Shown here piece by piece: positions 63,608 to 64,000 of a stretch of DNA of 64,000 nt. The position numbers and the translations under genes are program-made. The number at the start of each line of letters is the position of its first letter. Within the stretch, counting starts at the first letter, position 1. The stretch is taken from the NCBI RefSeq assembly GCF_000622325.1, contig NZ_JASE01000003.1:1-64000 (forward strand). Direction: 5' to 3'. This stretch comes from Sulfitobacter geojensis. GTDB taxonomy: Bacteria > Pseudomonadota > Alphaproteobacteria > Rhodobacterales > Rhodobacteraceae. The notes below the pieces were generated by a model. The model saw nothing but the letters and a program-made list of their open reading frames with translations, made no database searches and was not told the origin of the DNA.

Positions 63608-64000
63608 TTAACCGGCGTCTGATTCCATTTCCAAACGTTTCTGCAGCAAAAGACGGGCACGATCAAAGGTGGGCTTTACACGTTTGGTCTTGCTTGCATT
63701 GGGACGAAAAGGCCGCCCGAGCAAAACCCTGACCGAAGATGTCAGGTTCGCTTTCTTCAGCGGTTCCGAACACGCCAGATTTGCTTCGATCAAAAGTTCC
63801 AGCCCGTTCCATTCGTCTTGGATTTCTGAGGTCGTAATCAGAATGAAGTTTCCCGACCCGACATATGCCCCCAAAAAGCGCGCATGATCTGCGGCCGCTG
63901 CAATCGCGATCCATGTTTCTTTCAGAATGATCTGCAACTCTTGCTTTGTGCAGTTCTCGTACAATCTGTCGAACGCACAAATATGTGCGGCAAAAACCGA
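63608..64000 (-). CDS. Hypothetical protein, N-terminus cut by the right window edge
   Basis: The frame is open to base 64000, so only the last 130 residues are visible; a TTG at 63964 could mimic a start. Visible sequence: a helical segment (LQIILKETWIAIAAAADHARFLGAYVG), then SGNFILITTSEIQDEWNGLELLIEANLACSEPLKKANL and a basic Arg/Lys-rich tail. No recognised family. The short hairpin across its stop lacks a U-run. Confidence 0.55.
   Translation of the reverse strand, partial: SVFAAHICAFDRLYENCTKQELQIILKETWIAIAAAADHARFLGAYVGSGNFILITTSEIQDEWNGLELLIEANLACSEPLKKANLTSSVRVLLGRPFRPNASKTKRVKPTFDRARLLLQKRLEMESDAG

Noticed and set aside
63394..63666. 90-codon minus-strand frame near the right edge
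   Set aside because: It overlaps the better-supported partial gene ending at 63608 and shows no family features.

Overview
The window looks like chromosomal DNA of a marine alphaproteobacterium of the Rhodobacterales (Roseobacter group). The reasons are high G+C with many tightly coupled gene pairs, an Agrobacterium-like type VI secretion layout (TssL with an OmpA domain, TagF, PppA/PpkA, FHA protein, no TssJ), a PcaQ-controlled protocatechuate operon, a TRAP transporter tied to uronate catabolism, and a hemP/imelysin iron-uptake operon. This assignment is an inference; no rRNA or tRNA is present to confirm it.

Layout. (1) 1-6651: the 3' end of a giant PATR-repeat autotransporter, cut by the left edge. 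(2) 6777-42052: one large T6SS locus. The right-reading block is tssK-tssL-tssM-tagF-pppA-ppkA. Facing it is a left-reading exbB-exbD-exbD-TonB-like operon preceded by two small exported proteins. Next comes a right-reading envelope module (DUF1036, a degenerate caspase-like/peptidoglycan-binding protein, and a fused M23 endopeptidase/lytic transglycosylase). A long left-reading block follows (DUF6931-like, tagH, tssA, tssB, tssC, hcp, tssE, tssF, tssG, clpV, EF-hand protein), and the locus closes with right-reading vgrG-DUF4123-PAAR. (3) 42123-43313: an AraC regulator and a glyoxalase-fold protein. (4) 43450-48269: pcaQ divergent from pobA-pcaC-pcaH-pcaG and a beta-keto acid cleavage enzyme. 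(5) 48408-57407: hexuronate and unsaturated-uronate catabolism (uxaC, SDR, GntR regulator, TRAP dctPQM, uxuB, kduI, kdgF), linked by three copies of a palindromic operator. (6) 57503-63141: a left-reading iron operon, hemP - unknown Cys-cluster protein - irpA - diheme DUF1111 - imelysin-like - DUF1513. (7) 63142-64000: a gene-poor stretch and a hypothetical gene cut by the right edge.

How the genes work together. TssKLM with TssA-G, ClpV, Hcp, VgrG and PAAR form a T6SS. PpkA, PppA, TagF and the FHA protein TagH supply threonine-phosphorylation control, and candidate target threonines are visible in the TssL and PpkA N-termini. The most striking feature is that the periplasmic domain of PpkA reappears at the C-terminus of the TonB-like protein driven by the adjacent ExbB/ExbD pair, with an identical 52-residue cysteine spacing. 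This suggests an undescribed proton-motive-force-powered envelope module tied to T6SS signalling. The aromatic and uronate regions are catabolic blocks for plant- or algae-derived carbon, and the iron operon is a typical marine alphaproteobacterial arrangement.
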